From positions 68,368-132,367 of the forward strand of contig CABYZT010000003.1 in NCBI GenBank assembly GCA_902523515.1: a stretch of 64,000 nt of DNA, written 5' to 3'. How positions within the stretch are numbered: the stretch's first letter is position 1; each line of letters begins with the position of its first letter. This DNA comes from an uncultured Pelagibacteraceae bacterium (GTDB taxonomy: Bacteria > Pseudomonadota > Alphaproteobacteria > Pelagibacterales > Pelagibacteraceae). The position numbers and the translations under genes are program-made. The notes beneath the pieces are model-generated. The model had not been told where the DNA came from and did no database searches. It saw only the letters and a program-made list of their open reading frames with translations. Of the stretch, positions 17,681 through 27,803 are shown one piece after another.

Positions 17681-18486
17681 AAAATATCTTCAAGATCGTC
17701 ATCTTCATCTTTATAATTCTGATCTTCGTTTTGTTTTTTTAATTTTTGATAATGAAAAAAACTTATTGGAAGCATACCTAAGTATATTATTGCACTGATA
17801 GATATAACATTAAATGGATATATTAGAAGTAATCCAAAAAATAAAACTATTCCAAATAATAGAAAAATAGTTACCTTTCTCTGAATTACAATTTTTTTAA
17901 ATGAATAACTTGGAAATTTACTGATCAATAATAAAGATGTTACAATAAAAAAAACTGGAACGACAACATCATAATTTATCTTTATAAGATCAAAGCTTGT
18001 AAGACTGAATATCAATGGAGTTAAAACTAAAATACCTCCGGCAGGTGATGGAACTCCTTCAAAAAAATTATCTCTCCAAGAAGGTGCTTGACCTGTATTT
18101 ACATTGAAACGAGCTAAACGTAATGCAACACAAATTACATATATTAAACATAACAACCATCCAAATCTTCCTAATGTATTTAGTTTCCAGAAATACATAA
18201 TAAATGCTGGGGCTACTCCAAAACTAATCATGTCTGTAAGAGAGTCTAGCTCTTTACCAACTTTTGATGTCCCTTTAATTAATCTTGCTATTCTTCCATC
18301 TAATCCATCTATAAGAGCAGCAAACATAATTGCTATAATTGCAAATTCAAATTTTCCATCTAATGCAAATCTAATTGATGATAAACCTATACAAACCCCA
18401 ATAAGAGTTAGCATGTTAGGTAAAATCACTCTTGCGTTAGTTTTTTTATCTGTAACAATTTTTAAATTGTTTTTTGGCTGTTCCAT
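17677..18486 (-). CDS. pssA: CDP-diacylglycerol-serine O-phosphatidyltransferase
   Basis: A membrane enzyme making phosphatidylserine from CDP-diacylglycerol and serine. The CDP-alcohol phosphotransferase signature is clear: DGLDGRIARLIKG followed by KELDSLTDMISFGVAPAF gives the D-G-x2-A-R...G...D...D pattern. The 269 residues contain about seven hydrophobic segments and an acidic C-terminal tail. It follows psd by 3 bases, so the two steps to phosphatidylethanolamine are encoded together. Confidence 0.95.
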   Translation of the reverse strand: MEQPKNNLKIVTDKKTNARVILPNMLTLIGVCIGLSSIRFALDGKFEFAIIAIMFAALIDGLDGRIARLIKGTSKVGKELDSLTDMISFGVAPAFIMYFWKLNTLGRFGWLLCLIYVICVALRLARFNVNTGQAPSWRDNFFEGVPSPAGGILVLTPLIFSLTSFDLIKINYDVVVPVFFIVTSLLLISKFPSYSFKKIVIQRKVTIFLLFGIVLFFGLLLIYPFNVISISAIIYLGMLPISFFHYQKLKKQNEDQNYKDEDDDLEDIL

Positions 18487-18489
18487 AAA

Positions 18490-19137
18490 TTAATTTTTAG
18501 CCAGCAGTGTTTCTCCTGAAATTGCTGTTTGACCAACTTTAACTAGTGGTTCATAATTTTCATAGTAAACATCTGCTCTACTACCAAATCTAATCATTCC
18601 AATTCTATCACCTTGGCTTAATTCTTGGTTTTTATTTGTTTCACAAACTATTCTTCTTGCAACTAATCCTGCAATTTGAACGACCACAATATCATTTCCA
18701 TGTTTGTCTTTTATTTTATAATAATTTCTCTCGTTGTCTTCGCTTGCTTTATCTAAAGATGCATTTAAAAATTTTCCTGGTTTATATAAAATATCTTCAA
18801 CAATACCTGAGCACGGTGTTCTGTTAACATGACAATCAAAGACGTTCATAAAAATACTTATTTTTTTAAATTTTTTATTTTCTAGCCCAAGTTCTTTTGG
18901 ACCATCTACCTCTTCAACTTTAATTACCTCTCCATCAGCAGGACTTACAAGATAACTATCGTCTCCTATAATTGTTCTCTCTGGATCTCTAAAAAAATAA
19001 TAAACCCAGACACTTAGTAAAATTCCTATTAATCCTAAAAAATTATTAATAATTAGAAAAATGATAGTTATGAATACAGCTATGACTATAAACTTGTATC
19101 CTTCTGTGTGAATCTTTGGAAATATCTTGCTAAACAT
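18490..19137 (-). CDS. psd: Phosphatidylserine decarboxylase (short type)
   Basis: A pyruvoyl enzyme converting phosphatidylserine to phosphatidylethanolamine. It is the short form (215 residues). There are two N-terminal membrane segments, then FFRDPERTI, VSPADGEVIKVEEVDG, IFMNVFDCHVNRTPCSG, and near the end the self-cleavage site in MIRFGSRADVYYE, where cleavage at Gly-Ser creates the pyruvoyl group. It is first in the minus-strand run and divergent from icd, with 76 bases between. Confidence 0.95.
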   Translation of the reverse strand: MFSKIFPKIHTEGYKFIVIAVFITIIFLIINNFLGLIGILLSVWVYYFFRDPERTIIGDDSYLVSPADGEVIKVEEVDGPKELGLENKKFKKISIFMNVFDCHVNRTPCSGIVEDILYKPGKFLNASLDKASEDNERNYYKIKDKHGNDIVVVQIAGLVARRIVCETNKNQELSQGDRIGMIRFGSRADVYYENYEPLVKVGQTAISGETLLAKN

Positions 19138-19213
19138 ATTCTTCTATTTGCTAATTTTCGATTAATATGTATATAAAACGATCAAATTCAATTAATAAGA
19201 TAATTTTTATTTA

Positions 19214-20428
19214 ATGAGCAAAATCAAGGTAAAAAACCCAGTTGTAGAGCTGGATGGCGATGAAATGACTCGTATTATGTGGGAGTTTATTAAAAACAAA
19301 CTAATCCTGCCATATTTAGATCTTGGTATTGAATATTACGATTTAGGCATGAAAAGCAGAGATAATACTGATGATCAAATCACAATAGACTCTGCGAATG
19401 CAATCAAAAAAATTGGTGTTGGAATAAAGTGTGCAACAATTACGCCTGATGAAGCAAGAGTAGAAGAATTTGATTTAAAAAAAATGTGGAGATCTCCTAA
19501 CGGAACGATAAGAAATATAATTGGAGGAACAGTATTTAGAGAACCAATTATTTGTAAAAATATTCCAAAGCTTGTCCCTTCTTGGACTGATCCAGTGATT
19601 ATTGGAAGACATGCATTTGGTGACCAATATAAAGCAACTGATTTTAAAGTTCCTGGAAAAGGAAAAATGGAAGTGAAGTGGACATCTGAAGATGGAAAAG
19701 ATGAAATTAAATATGAAGTATTTAATTTTACAGGTCCTGGTGTGGCTTTATCAATGTACAATTTAGATAAGTCTATTGAAGACTTTGCAAGATCTTGTTT
19801 CAGTTATGGGTTAATTAAAAAATGGCCTGTTTACATGTCTACTAAAAATACAATTCTAAAACAATACGATGGAAGATTTAAAGATATTTTCCAAGAAATT
19901 TTCGACAAAGAATACAAAAGTGAATTTGAAAAAAATAATTTGACTTACGAACATAGATTAATTGATGATATGGTTGCATGTGCAATGAAATGGAGTGGTA
20001 AGTATATTTGGGCTTGTAAAAATTACGATGGTGATGTTCAGTCAGATACTATGGCTCAAGGTTATGGGTCTTTAGGATTAATGACGAGTACATTATTAAC
20101 TCCAGATGGAAAAGTAATGGAAGCAGAGGCTGCACACGGAACAGTAACTAGACATTATAGAATGCATCAACAAGGAAAAGAAACTTCAACCAACCCAATC
20201 GCATCAATATTTGCTTGGACTAGAGGATTAGCTCATAGAGGTAAATTAGATGGCAATGAAGAACTGATCAAATTTGCACAAACTTTAGAAAAAATTTGTA
20301 TTGAATGTGTAGAAAGTGGATCAATGACAAAAGATTTAGCAATTCTTATTGGTCCTGATAGCAAGTATTTAACTACCAATCAGTTTTTAGATGAAATTGA
20401 CGGTAATTTAAAAAAGAAATTAAATTAA
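19214..20428 (+). CDS. icd: Isocitrate dehydrogenase (NADP-dependent)
   Basis: This TCA enzyme oxidises isocitrate to 2-oxoglutarate. The 404-residue length and sequence ([73 protein letters not shown]) place it with the eukaryote-like dimeric NADP-IDH subfamily common in alphaproteobacteria rather than the E. coli type. [12 protein letters not shown] is the cofactor-binding segment. It is a single-gene unit whose last 9 bases overlap the end of convergent alaS. Confidence 0.97.
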   Translation: MSKIKVKNPVVELDGDEMTRIMWEFIKNKLILPYLDLGIEYYDLGMKSRDNTDDQITIDSANAIKKIGVGIKCATITPDEARVEEFDLKKMWRSPNGTIRNIIGGTVFREPIICKNIPKLVPSWTDPVIIGRHAFGDQYKATDFKVPGKGKMEVKWTSEDGKDEIKYEVFNFTGPGVALSMYNLDKSIEDFARSCFSYGLIKKWPVYMSTKNTILKQYDGRFKDIFQEIFDKEYKSEFEKNNLTYEHRLIDDMVACAMKWSGKYIWACKNYDGDVQSDTMAQGYGSLGLMTSTLLTPDGKVMEAEAAHGTVTRHYRMHQQGKETSTNPIASIFAWTRGLAHRGKLDGNEELIKFAQTLEKICIECVESGSMTKDLAILIGPDSKYLTTNQFLDEIDGNLKKKLN

Positions 20429-23086
20429 ACTCTTAAGCTTTTCAAAAGCTTCTTCAATTTTTGATTGATCCTGTCCACCAGCTTGAGCAAAGTCTTTTCT
20501 TCCACCACCGCCTTTACCACCAATTATTTCAGATCCAACTTTTACAAATTTAACTGCATCAAACTTGTTGGTTAATTTATCTGTTACTCCAACAGCTAAT
20601 CCAACCTTTTCATCTTTATTAGCAAACACAACCACAATACCTTCGCCTAAATCTTTTTTACCTTTGTCTACAAGTTTTCTTAATTCTTTTGGAGGTAATC
20701 CATCTATTTTTTGGAGTCTTAACTTAACTCCATTAATTTCTTCATCTTTAACAACATTTTTAGATTTATCCTCTAGAATTGCATTTACTGAGATAGTCTC
20801 TAATTGTTTAGTTAAATTTTTTATTAAAGTTTTTTGTTCAGTTTCTTCTAAACTTGGCTTACCTCCCAATTTAATAATTTGTTGACTTAAATCTTTAATT
20901 GTTTCCTCATCTTTTTTTGCAGATAGGTTTGATAATTTCTCTTTATTTTTTAAATATTCCTCTAATTGTTTATCTCTCAAAGCCTCAATTCTTCTAACAC
21001 CTGCAGCAATTGAGGACTGGCTCACAATCTTAAATTTACCAATATCAGCAGTGTTTTTAACGTGCGTTCCACCGCATAATTCAGTAGAAAAATATTTTCC
21101 ATCCTCGTCTCCCATTGAAAGAACCCTAACTTCATCTCCGTATTTTTCCCCAAATAATGCTAGAGCACCATTTTCAACTGCCTCATCAGGTGTCATTAGT
21201 CTAGTTTTTACATCAGATTTTTTTGAAACCATTGTGTTTACAAACTTTTCTATTTTATCAATTTCTTCATTCAAAATTGGCTTCATGTGGCTAAAATCAA
21301 ACCTTAATCTACTTGGCTCTACTAATGACCCTTTTTGAGTTACATGAGTACCTAGAACTCTTCGTAAAGATTCATGTAGCAGATGGGTTGCTGAGTGATA
21401 AGCACGAGTATTGTTTCTTCTTTCCACATCAATTTTTAACTCTACACTTTCTCGTAGTTTTATAGATCCACTTTTAACCTTTCCATAATGAACAAATAAA
21501 TCTCCTAGTTTTTTTTGGACATCGGTTACTTCAAATTTAAAATCATTTGATACTATTTCACCAGTATCACCGACCTGACCTCCAGACTCACCATAGAAAG
21601 GAGTTTGATTTACTATAATCATTCCCTCATCATTTTCTTTTAACTGATCTACTTCTTTCTTATCTTTTAAAAGAGACAACACGACACCTTCAGCTTGATT
21701 AGTTTCATATCCTAAAAATTCAGTTGACTCAATTTTATCTTTTATTCCAAACCAGATATCTTCAACCGCTGCATCACCAGAACCTTTCCAATTTTTCTTA
21801 GCAAGTTCTCTACTTTCCTTCATCAAAGATTGAAACTTTTCAGTATCAATTGACATTGATTTGTTTCTTAAAATATCTTCTGTAAGATCTAATGGGAAAC
21901 CATAGGTATCGTATAATTTAAAAGCTACTTCACCTGGTAATACTTTATCTATTTTAGATATTTCATCATTTAAAATTTTTATTCCTCTATCCAGTAGAAC
22001 TAAGAATTTTTCTTCCTCCATTTTTAAAGTTTCTTTAATTAAAGACTCTGCTCTAACTAACTCTGGATAATTTCCAGACATTTCATTTTTAAGAGTGTCG
22101 AACAAATTATAAAAAACTGGTTCCTTAGATCCAAGTAAATGAGAATGTCTCATTCCTCTTCTCATAATTCTTCTAAGAACATATCCTCTTCCTTCATTTG
22201 AAGGTAAAACTCCCTCAGCAATTAAAAATGAACTTGCTCTTAAGTGATCAGCTATTACTCTAAAACTAGCTAAATTAGATTTATCTGATTTAACTTTTGT
22301 AATTTCAGATGCAGATCCAATTATTTTTTTAAAATGATCTGTTTCATAGTTATCATGTGAACCTTGCAATAAAGCTGCAATTCTCTCTAATCCCATTCCT
22401 GTATCAACAGATGGCTTTGGAAGATTTATTCTTTTATCTTTTGTAACTTGTTCAAATTGCATAAAGACCAAGTTCCAAATTTCTATAAATCTATCTCCAT
22501 CCTCATCTTTAGTTCCAGGTAAACCTCCTGGTAAATGATCTCCGTGGTCGAAAAAGATTTCTGAGCAAGGGCCACATGGACCTGTCTCACCCATTGACCA
22601 AAAATTATCAGAAGTTGCTATCCTTATAATCCTATCATCGCTAAAACCCGCTATTTTCTTCCAAAAATTGAAGGCCTCATCATCCTCGTGGAATACTGTT
22701 ACGTACAGCTTGTTTTTATCTATTCCAAAATCTTTGGTTATTAAATCCCATGCATAATGAATTGCTTGCTCTTTAAAATAATCACCAAAAGAAAAATTTC
22801 CTAACATCTCAAAGAAAGTGTGGTGCCTTGGTGTGTAACCAACATTTTCTAAATCATTGTGTTTACCACCTGCTCTTACACATTTTTGTGAAGTAGTGGC
22901 TTTAACGTAATCTCTTTTTTCTAATCCTGTAAATACATTCTTAAACTGGACCATCCCAGAATTGGCAAACATCAATGTGGGATCATTATTTGGAACTAGA
23001 TTACTAGATTCCACAATCTTGTGATCGTTCTTTTCAAAATACTTTAAGAAAGTATTTCTTATTTCATTGAGTGTTTTGTCTGCCAT
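20420..23086 (-). CDS. alaS: Alanyl-tRNA synthetase
   Basis: This enzyme charges tRNA-Ala and edits mischarged Ser and Gly. The 888-residue protein has all parts: catalytic core ([56 protein letters not shown]), the editing domain zinc motifs ([18 protein letters not shown] and ELCGGTHV), and a C-terminal C-Ala domain ending in a glycine-rich [16 protein letters not shown]. It lies downstream of recA, with recA's terminator hairpin between them. Confidence 0.98.
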   Translation of the reverse strand: MADKTLNEIRNTFLKYFEKNDHKIVESSNLVPNNDPTLMFANSGMVQFKNVFTGLEKRDYVKATTSQKCVRAGGKHNDLENVGYTPRHHTFFEMLGNFSFGDYFKEQAIHYAWDLITKDFGIDKNKLYVTVFHEDDEAFNFWKKIAGFSDDRIIRIATSDNFWSMGETGPCGPCSEIFFDHGDHLPGGLPGTKDEDGDRFIEIWNLVFMQFEQVTKDKRINLPKPSVDTGMGLERIAALLQGSHDNYETDHFKKIIGSASEITKVKSDKSNLASFRVIADHLRASSFLIAEGVLPSNEGRGYVLRRIMRRGMRHSHLLGSKEPVFYNLFDTLKNEMSGNYPELVRAESLIKETLKMEEEKFLVLLDRGIKILNDEISKIDKVLPGEVAFKLYDTYGFPLDLTEDILRNKSMSIDTEKFQSLMKESRELAKKNWKGSGDAAVEDIWFGIKDKIESTEFLGYETNQAEGVVLSLLKDKKEVDQLKENDEGMIIVNQTPFYGESGGQVGDTGEIVSNDFKFEVTDVQKKLGDLFVHYGKVKSGSIKLRESVELKIDVERRNNTRAYHSATHLLHESLRRVLGTHVTQKGSLVEPSRLRFDFSHMKPILNEEIDKIEKFVNTMVSKKSDVKTRLMTPDEAVENGALALFGEKYGDEVRVLSMGDEDGKYFSTELCGGTHVKNTADIGKFKIVSQSSIAAGVRRIEALRDKQLEEYLKNKEKLSNLSAKKDEETIKDLSQQIIKLGGKPSLEETEQKTLIKNLTKQLETISVNAILEDKSKNVVKDEEINGVKLRLQKIDGLPPKELRKLVDKGKKDLGEGIVVVFANKDEKVGLAVGVTDKLTNKFDAVKFVKVGSEIIGGKGGGGRKDFAQAGGQDQSKIEEAFEKLKSLI

Positions 23087-23132
23087 ATTTTTAAAATACA
23101 GCTTTTTTATTCTATGTCTAGATATCGAAGGG

Positions 23133-23161
23133 AAAAAAGGCGCTTAAATTAAGCGCCTTTT
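23133..23161 (-). terminator. Rho-independent terminator after recA
   Basis: GGCGCTT pairs with AAGCGCC around AAATT; adjacent A/T bases lengthen the stem. On the minus strand it is followed by a run of six Ts. It lies about 20 bases past the recA stop and before alaS. Confidence 0.88.
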
Positions 23162-23179
23162 ATTAATAAAGATGACCTA

Positions 23180-24334
23180 TTAATTCTTTTTAGATGGAGG
23201 AGTAGCTTCTGCTTTTTCAGCTTCTTCTTTTTCAGCTACTTTCTTTTCTTTCTCTAATTTTTCAGGATCAATTGGATTTCCTTCTATTTTCTTTGAAATC
23301 ACACCTGCTTTTTCTCTAATTGCCATTTCAATTTCTGCAGCAACTTTAGGATTTTGAGCTAGATAAGTCTTAGCATTCTCTCTACCTTGACCAATCTTCT
23401 CACCTTTGTAAGCATACCATGCACCTGATTTTTCAATTATATCTGCTTTAGAACCAAGATCGACTAATTCACCCATCTTGCTAATTCCTCTTCCATACAT
23501 CAAGTCAAATTCAACAACTTTAAATGGAGGTGCTACTTTATTCTTAACTACCTTCACTCTTGTAGAGTTACCAATAATTTCATCTTTATCTTTGATGGCA
23601 CCAATTCTTCTAATATCCATTCTTACAGATGAGTAAAACTTAAGTGCATTACCACCTGATGTTGTCTCTGGACTTCCAAACATAACTCCAATTTTCATTC
23701 TGATTTGGTTAATGAAAATCATCATTGTGTTTGTATTTGAAATTGAACTTGTTAATTTTCTTAAAGCCTGACTCATTAATCTTGATTGAAGACCCACATG
23801 ATGATCTCCCATTTCACCATCAATTTCAGCTTTTGGTGTTAAAGCTGCAACAGAGTCGATAACGATTACTGAAATAGAGCCTGATTTTACTAGTGTATCA
23901 GCGATTTCTAATGCTTGTTCACCAGTATCTGGCTGTGAAATTAAAAGTTCTTCAGTATTTACACCTAATTTTTTTGCATAAACTGGATCTAATGCGTGTT
24001 CTGCATCAACAAATGCACAAATTCCGCCAGATTTTTGAGCTTCAGCAACAACTTGCAATGCTAATGTTGTTTTACCTGATGACTCTGGTCCATAAACTTC
24101 AATAATTCTTCCTTTTGGTAATCCACCTATACCTAAAGCTAAATCAAGACTTAAAGAACCTGTCGATACAGACTCGATATCCATTGCTCTCTTTTCACCA
24201 AGCTTCATTACAGAGCCTTTTCCAAAATTATCTGTAATTTGAGCTATCGCAGCGTCCAACGCTTTGTTCTTTTCTTTAACATCCATTTCTTGATCTTTAG
24301 TAGATTTAACTACTTTTAGGTTATTTTTCGTCAT
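23180..24334 (-). CDS. recA: RecA recombinase
   Basis: The strand-exchange ATPase for recombination repair and SOS co-protease activity. The 384 residues carry Walker [10 protein letters not shown], the MAW-like region [15 protein letters not shown], Walker [11 protein letters not shown], loop 2 around [18 protein letters not shown], and the C-terminal domain with a charged, Lys/Glu-rich tail. About 30 extra residues precede the conserved [20 protein letters not shown], so translation might start at an internal Met such as the one in QEMDVK. Upstream lies a SOS-box-like site. Confidence 0.98.
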   Translation of the reverse strand: MTKNNLKVVKSTKDQEMDVKEKNKALDAAIAQITDNFGKGSVMKLGEKRAMDIESVSTGSLSLDLALGIGGLPKGRIIEVYGPESSGKTTLALQVVAEAQKSGGICAFVDAEHALDPVYAKKLGVNTEELLISQPDTGEQALEIADTLVKSGSISVIVIDSVAALTPKAEIDGEMGDHHVGLQSRLMSQALRKLTSSISNTNTMMIFINQIRMKIGVMFGSPETTSGGNALKFYSSVRMDIRRIGAIKDKDEIIGNSTRVKVVKNKVAPPFKVVEFDLMYGRGISKMGELVDLGSKADIIEKSGAWYAYKGEKIGQGRENAKTYLAQNPKVAAEIEMAIREKAGVISKKIEGNPIDPEKLEKEKKVAEKEEAEKAEATPPSKKN

Positions 24335-24381
24335 TTTTTGCCTCTTTTTTTAAATTTTTTTAACACTCGAATCATGGAATA

Positions 24382-24409
24382 AATGTACACATTTTGTTCT
24401 CATTAGCAA
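24382..24409 (-). promoter_or_regulatory. recA promoter with an SOS-box-like site
   Basis: On the minus strand TTGCTA (24409-24404) and TACATT (24387-24382) are 16 bases apart and could be -35 and -10. Between and over them lies GAAC-N7-GTAC (24399-24385), one base off the alphaproteobacterial LexA box (GTTC-N7-GTTC, here read as its complement GAAC-N7-GAAC). The umuD operator in this window shares its GAACAAAA half. Confidence 0.5.
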
Positions 24410-24442
24410 TATATTTATTTTTTAGCCTTAAAAATTCAATAA

Positions 24443-25735
24443 TTACTTAAGTTTTAGATATTGGCTATTAAGCAAACCTACTGCTTTAAGCAGATTGTAT
24501 TGAGCCATTAGATAGTTTTTCTCTGAACTTGCTAGAGAAATTTGAGCAGAAAGTAATAAAGCATTAGATTGGATAACATCTAAAGTTGTTCTTGAACCTC
24601 TTTCGTATTCTGCAGCTATTCCTTCATTAGCTATTTCAGCCGCATTTACTTGAACCCTAACAGAATTTAAAAAACTTTTCGAAGATTCTAGACTAGACCA
24701 TGCACTTGCAACATTTGTTTCATTGGTTCTTACAGCATCATCTAATAATAATCTTTTTCTAGTAGTTAAATTTGAATTTTTAGAAATAGTTGATCTTTTT
24801 TTTCCACCTGAATAAAAAGGCCAATTAACTGTTGCCTTTAATACATCTTTTTCTCTTTCATCGTAAGTAGAACTTAGATCATCTGTATAAGATCTTTCTA
24901 AAGATAAAGAAGCAGTTGGTTTTAAGTCTGACTCTGTAATTGCTAATTCTTTCTCAGCTTTGGCTAAATCAAATTTTGCTATTTGAATATCCGGATTATT
25001 TTGTTTTGAAATACTAATTGCCTCGTTTAAAGATTTTGGAATATTGACTATTGCTGTTGAATTTTTTTGTAATTGGTTTGGATCGCTGATTTTACCAATA
25101 ATATTTTCGTAATTAAGTTTACTAATTAATAAATCACTTTTTGATTTTGCAAATTGAGCTTGTGCACCTGCAAGTGAAGACTCGGATTGTGCTAAGTCAG
25201 TGTTTGTAATTTGACCTCTGTCTCTTCTAATTTGATCATTTTCAACTTGTCTAATTAAAAGATTTAAATTTTTTTCGTTTATATCTAAAGTTTCTCTAGC
25301 TAAAATTAAATTTGTAAAAGCGTCGATTGCTTTATGTATAATATCTTGTTCTTTTTTAACCAATTGAGCTTTTGCTAAATCCAAAGCAGTTATATTTTTT
25401 TCAAGAGTTAAGCCTCTACCAAAATCTAACAATGTTTGCTCTAACTTAATTGAAGTGGTGAATGGGTCTACATCAGTTATACTTGCATCACCTCCGCTTT
25501 GATTAGTAAGTTTATTTGTGTCTTCAATACTTTTTGTTCCACTTAATGTTAAAGATGGTTTATAATCAGCTTTTGCAATATTCACATCTTCTTCTGATGC
25601 TTTAATATTTTCTCTTTCAGCATTTAATTGAATATTATTTTTATAAGTTTGATTTAATGCATCAAGAAGTGTAACTGCGAAAGCGTTACTAAAATAAAAT
25701 ATTGATGCGAATAATATTATAAATATTTTTTTCAT
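24443..25735 (-). CDS. tolC: TolC-family outer membrane efflux protein
   Basis: A 430-residue outer-membrane channel for type I secretion or RND/ABC efflux. The signal peptide KKIFIILFASIFYFSNAFA ends in NAFA. Two OEP repeats follow, the first starting TLLDALNQTYKNNIQLNAERENI and the second NEAISISKQNNPDIQIAKFDLA. Long heptad-like helices and RGQITNTDLAQSESSLAGAQ match the TolC periplasmic tunnel. No partner pump genes are adjacent, so it is probably a shared exit duct. Its start overlaps the glycerate kinase stop by 4 bases. Confidence 0.92.
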   Translation of the reverse strand: MKKIFIILFASIFYFSNAFAVTLLDALNQTYKNNIQLNAERENIKASEEDVNIAKADYKPSLTLSGTKSIEDTNKLTNQSGGDASITDVDPFTTSIKLEQTLLDFGRGLTLEKNITALDLAKAQLVKKEQDIIHKAIDAFTNLILARETLDINEKNLNLLIRQVENDQIRRDRGQITNTDLAQSESSLAGAQAQFAKSKSDLLISKLNYENIIGKISDPNQLQKNSTAIVNIPKSLNEAISISKQNNPDIQIAKFDLAKAEKELAITESDLKPTASLSLERSYTDDLSSTYDEREKDVLKATVNWPFYSGGKKRSTISKNSNLTTRKRLLLDDAVRTNETNVASAWSSLESSKSFLNSVRVQVNAAEIANEGIAAEYERGSRTTLDVIQSNALLLSAQISLASSEKNYLMAQYNLLKAVGLLNSQYLKLK

Positions 25736-26661
25736 TTCGATTTATATACAGCAGTTTTAATTTGATGGTTACTATTTAAATTTAAAATGATAGATGCATA
25801 TTTAGGCATATTTTTGAACATATTTTGAGTAATTCTTTGATATGTTTGCATAAAATTAATTACATCCCCTTTACTCATTATTTTATGACCACCTTTTCTC
25901 TTTGTTTTTAACCATAGTTTATGTTCCTGCTTTAATCTCCACTTTTGTAATAAACTAAAGTTTTTTGCTTTTAAGTAAATCATACAATTTAACTGAGAAT
26001 ATAGCTTTTTATATTTAGTCTTTAATTGTTGATTAACATATTTTCTCCAAACAAGTTTATTATCATTTGCTTTTTCCATAGAATTAATAGATTTTTTTAA
26101 TGTCTTATTGGCCTCTGCTCTTGCTCCAACACACCATCCTTCAAAAATAATAACATCAGGTCTTTTATTAATTTTATTCCATTTATTTTTAGGAAATCTG
26201 TCGTCAATTGCCTTATTAAAATTTGGCAACTTCATATTTTTAAATTTTTTTGCTTTAGATTTTTTAAAGAAATCCAAAATCATATTGATATCATGAGTGC
26301 CTGGAACACCTCTAGTAAGCAACATAGGGTGTACTTTTTTCGATAAAGCTATTCTTTCTTTTCTAGTTTTATAAAAATCATCAATAGAAATTTTGAATAC
26401 TTTCAATTTAAAATACTTTTCTAATATTATCTTTATTATGGAGCTAATAGTTGTTTTGCCTGTTCCTTGTCCTCCAGCTAAACCAACAAAATAAGGTTTT
26501 TTATTACCTGCTTTTTTTACAATCCAAAAACATATTGGGATTAAAAAATTCTTAATCATCCCCTCCTTATTGCCAAATTTTTCAGTTGAGGTTTCTTGTG
26601 ATTTAATAAATTTCAAACAATCTTTTTTAACTTTATTAAAACACTCTTCGGATAATTTCAT
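25732..26661 (-). CDS. P-loop kinase, probable D-glycerate 3-kinase
   Basis: A soluble P-loop kinase of the plant GLYK / bacterial glycerate-kinase type: Walker A GLAGGQGTGKTTISSII, substrate region SIDDFYKTRKER, RGVPGTHDINMILDFF, and Walker B-like PDVIIFEGWCVGAR. Such enzymes phosphorylate D-glycerate to 3-phosphoglycerate; related uncharacterised kinases share the fold, so the substrate is probable, not certain. I use the ATG at 26661 (MKLSEECFN, 309 residues) because an upstream start at 26706 would overlap the preceding gene by 38 bases with unconserved sequence. Confidence 0.8.
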   Translation of the reverse strand: MKLSEECFNKVKKDCLKFIKSQETSTEKFGNKEGMIKNFLIPICFWIVKKAGNKKPYFVGLAGGQGTGKTTISSIIKIILEKYFKLKVFKISIDDFYKTRKERIALSKKVHPMLLTRGVPGTHDINMILDFFKKSKAKKFKNMKLPNFNKAIDDRFPKNKWNKINKRPDVIIFEGWCVGARAEANKTLKKSINSMEKANDNKLVWRKYVNQQLKTKYKKLYSQLNCMIYLKAKNFSLLQKWRLKQEHKLWLKTKRKGGHKIMSKGDVINFMQTYQRITQNMFKNMPKYASIILNLNSNHQIKTAVYKSK

Positions 26662-26668
26662 TGAACTA

Positions 26669-27034
26669 TTATTTTTCTTGATCCATTGGATGGTTAAGAC
26701 CATCAAAGAAAACTACTTCTTTTAAATCCTCTACTTTAACTTCATCCACACAACCTAAATTAAATCCAGTCATAGCTGGTGCACTTCTTGGATTATGATG
26801 AGTGTAAATTCCACATTCAGTGCAAAAGTAATGGTTAGCAACTTTCGTATGATATTGATAAAGTTTTAATTTATCTTGTCCTTTAGTAACTTTAAAATCT
26901 TCATTTTTAACCATCCCCATTGTTGCATTTTTTCTTTTACAAATAGAACAGTTGCATCTTACAATTTTTGCTAATCCGTTAACTGTAGCTTTAATTTCTG
27001 CTTCAACAGCTCCGCAATGACAATTTAATTTCAT
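26669..27034 (-). CDS. GFA/CENP-V-domain zinc protein
   Basis: A 121-residue protein of the GFA (glutathione-dependent formaldehyde-activating) superfamily. Zinc-ligand cysteines are visible in LNCHCGAVEAEI, VRCNCSICKRKNATMG and YFCTECGIYTHHNPRS, in the family order. The family name comes from one enzyme; most members have no proven reaction, so formaldehyde chemistry should not be assumed. It sits between a VOC protein and the glycerate kinase in a tight minus-strand set. Confidence 0.88.
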   Translation of the reverse strand: MKLNCHCGAVEAEIKATVNGLAKIVRCNCSICKRKNATMGMVKNEDFKVTKGQDKLKLYQYHTKVANHYFCTECGIYTHHNPRSAPAMTGFNLGCVDEVKVEDLKEVVFFDGLNHPMDQEK

Positions 27035-27046
27035 ATATCTCCTTTT

Positions 27047-27430
27047 TTATTTTAAAATACTTTTAGCTGCAATCTTATTTCCATCTAAATCACGAATATA
27101 TCCATAATAATTTCCATCTTTTCTAACTCCTGGAGCTCCCTCATCTGTTGCACCTTTTGATAATGCAATTTCATAAAATTTTTCAACTGCTTCTTTGTTG
27201 TCTGCCAATAAAGTTATTTGGGTACCATTACCAAACGTTGCATCTTTTCCATTTACAGGATGTGTTACATAAAATTGAACTTTCTCTGGATCACTTGAAT
27301 GAGCGTAACCAAGATATTTTTGTGTTTTCAAAACTCTTTTTAATTTTAAAGGTTCAAATACAGCATCATAAAAATCACCTGATTTTTCATGATCATCAGA
27401 ACCAACCATCACAAAATCTAAAATATTCAT
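27047..27430 (-). CDS. VOC-superfamily (glyoxalase/dioxygenase-like) protein
   Basis: A 127-residue single-chain VOC protein: ILDFVMVGSDDHEKSGDFYDAVFEPLKL begins the first beta-alpha-beta-beta-beta module, and YYGYIRDLDGNKIAAKSI ends the second. It resembles the group often annotated glyoxalase/bleomycin-resistance. The exact substrate cannot be assigned. It starts 3 bases before the small gene upstream ends and precedes the GFA gene by 12 bases. Confidence 0.85.
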   Translation of the reverse strand: MNILDFVMVGSDDHEKSGDFYDAVFEPLKLKRVLKTQKYLGYAHSSDPEKVQFYVTHPVNGKDATFGNGTQITLLADNKEAVEKFYEIALSKGATDEGAPGVRKDGNYYGYIRDLDGNKIAAKSILK

Positions 27431-27433
27431 GAT

Positions 27434-27628
27434 TTATTTATTATATACCTCGTAAACTTTTTCTCTTTCACTTTTGTTCATTCCCTTGGTTTCTTCTATA
27501 AACTTATTTCTTAATTCTCTTGTTTTTAATATGAAAAAACAAACAGTGTCTTTGCTATGGTAAACTGCTTTTAATTCATCATCTATTTCGTTTAACTCTT
27601 CGGGAATATCGGCTTTAATACAAATCAT
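27434..27628 (-). CDS. Small protein of unknown function
   Basis: A 64-residue, charged, cytoplasmic-looking protein (starts MICIKADIPEELNEIDDELK, ends SEREKVYEVYNK). I do not recognise a family. The Glu/Lys-rich helices suggest a small helical protein. It leads the minus-strand small-gene-VOC-GFA-kinase-tolC set and is divergent from umuD, so its upstream region is shared with the SOS-type operator. Confidence 0.6.
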   Translation of the reverse strand: MICIKADIPEELNEIDDELKAVYHSKDTVCFFILKTRELRNKFIEETKGMNKSEREKVYEVYNK

Positions 27629-27768
27629 AATTTTCCTTTATAAATCACTTTAAGACTACTTATTGTAAAAGTTATCCACATGTCCACCAAATGTTGTTTT
27701 TGATGTTCACGTTTTGATTCACTTTTGATTCAATTACGGACTCAAAATACAACCTCTTGAGTGTATTG

Positions 27769-27803
27769 TATAAATGTTCTATAAAGTAGAACAAAACAAG
27801 AAC
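27769..27803 (+). promoter_or_regulatory. SOS-type operator and -10 of umuDC
   Basis: A TATAAA at 27769-27774 can serve as -10. Just downstream lies GAAC-N7-GAAC (27789-27803), an exact match to the alphaproteobacterial LexA box GTTC-N7-GTTC read in reverse. An overlapping palindrome TGTTCTA-TAAAG-TAGAACA (27775-27793) adds a third, inverted half-site. The second GAAC ends one base before the umuD ATG at 27804, so repressor binding would block both the promoter exit and the start region. Confidence 0.72.

Noticed and set aside
18104..18493. 129-codon ORF opposite pssA
   Set aside because: Antisense shadow of the conserved CDP-alcohol transferase frame.
20435..20451. AAGCTTTTCAAAAGCTT inverted repeat near the icd/alaS junction
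   Set aside because: Short stem within alaS coding sequence and no U-tract; probably chance in AT-rich DNA.
27774..27803. Earlier ATG for umuD
   Set aside because: It falls inside the SOS operator; added residues do not match UmuD, while ATG 27804 gives a family-like start.
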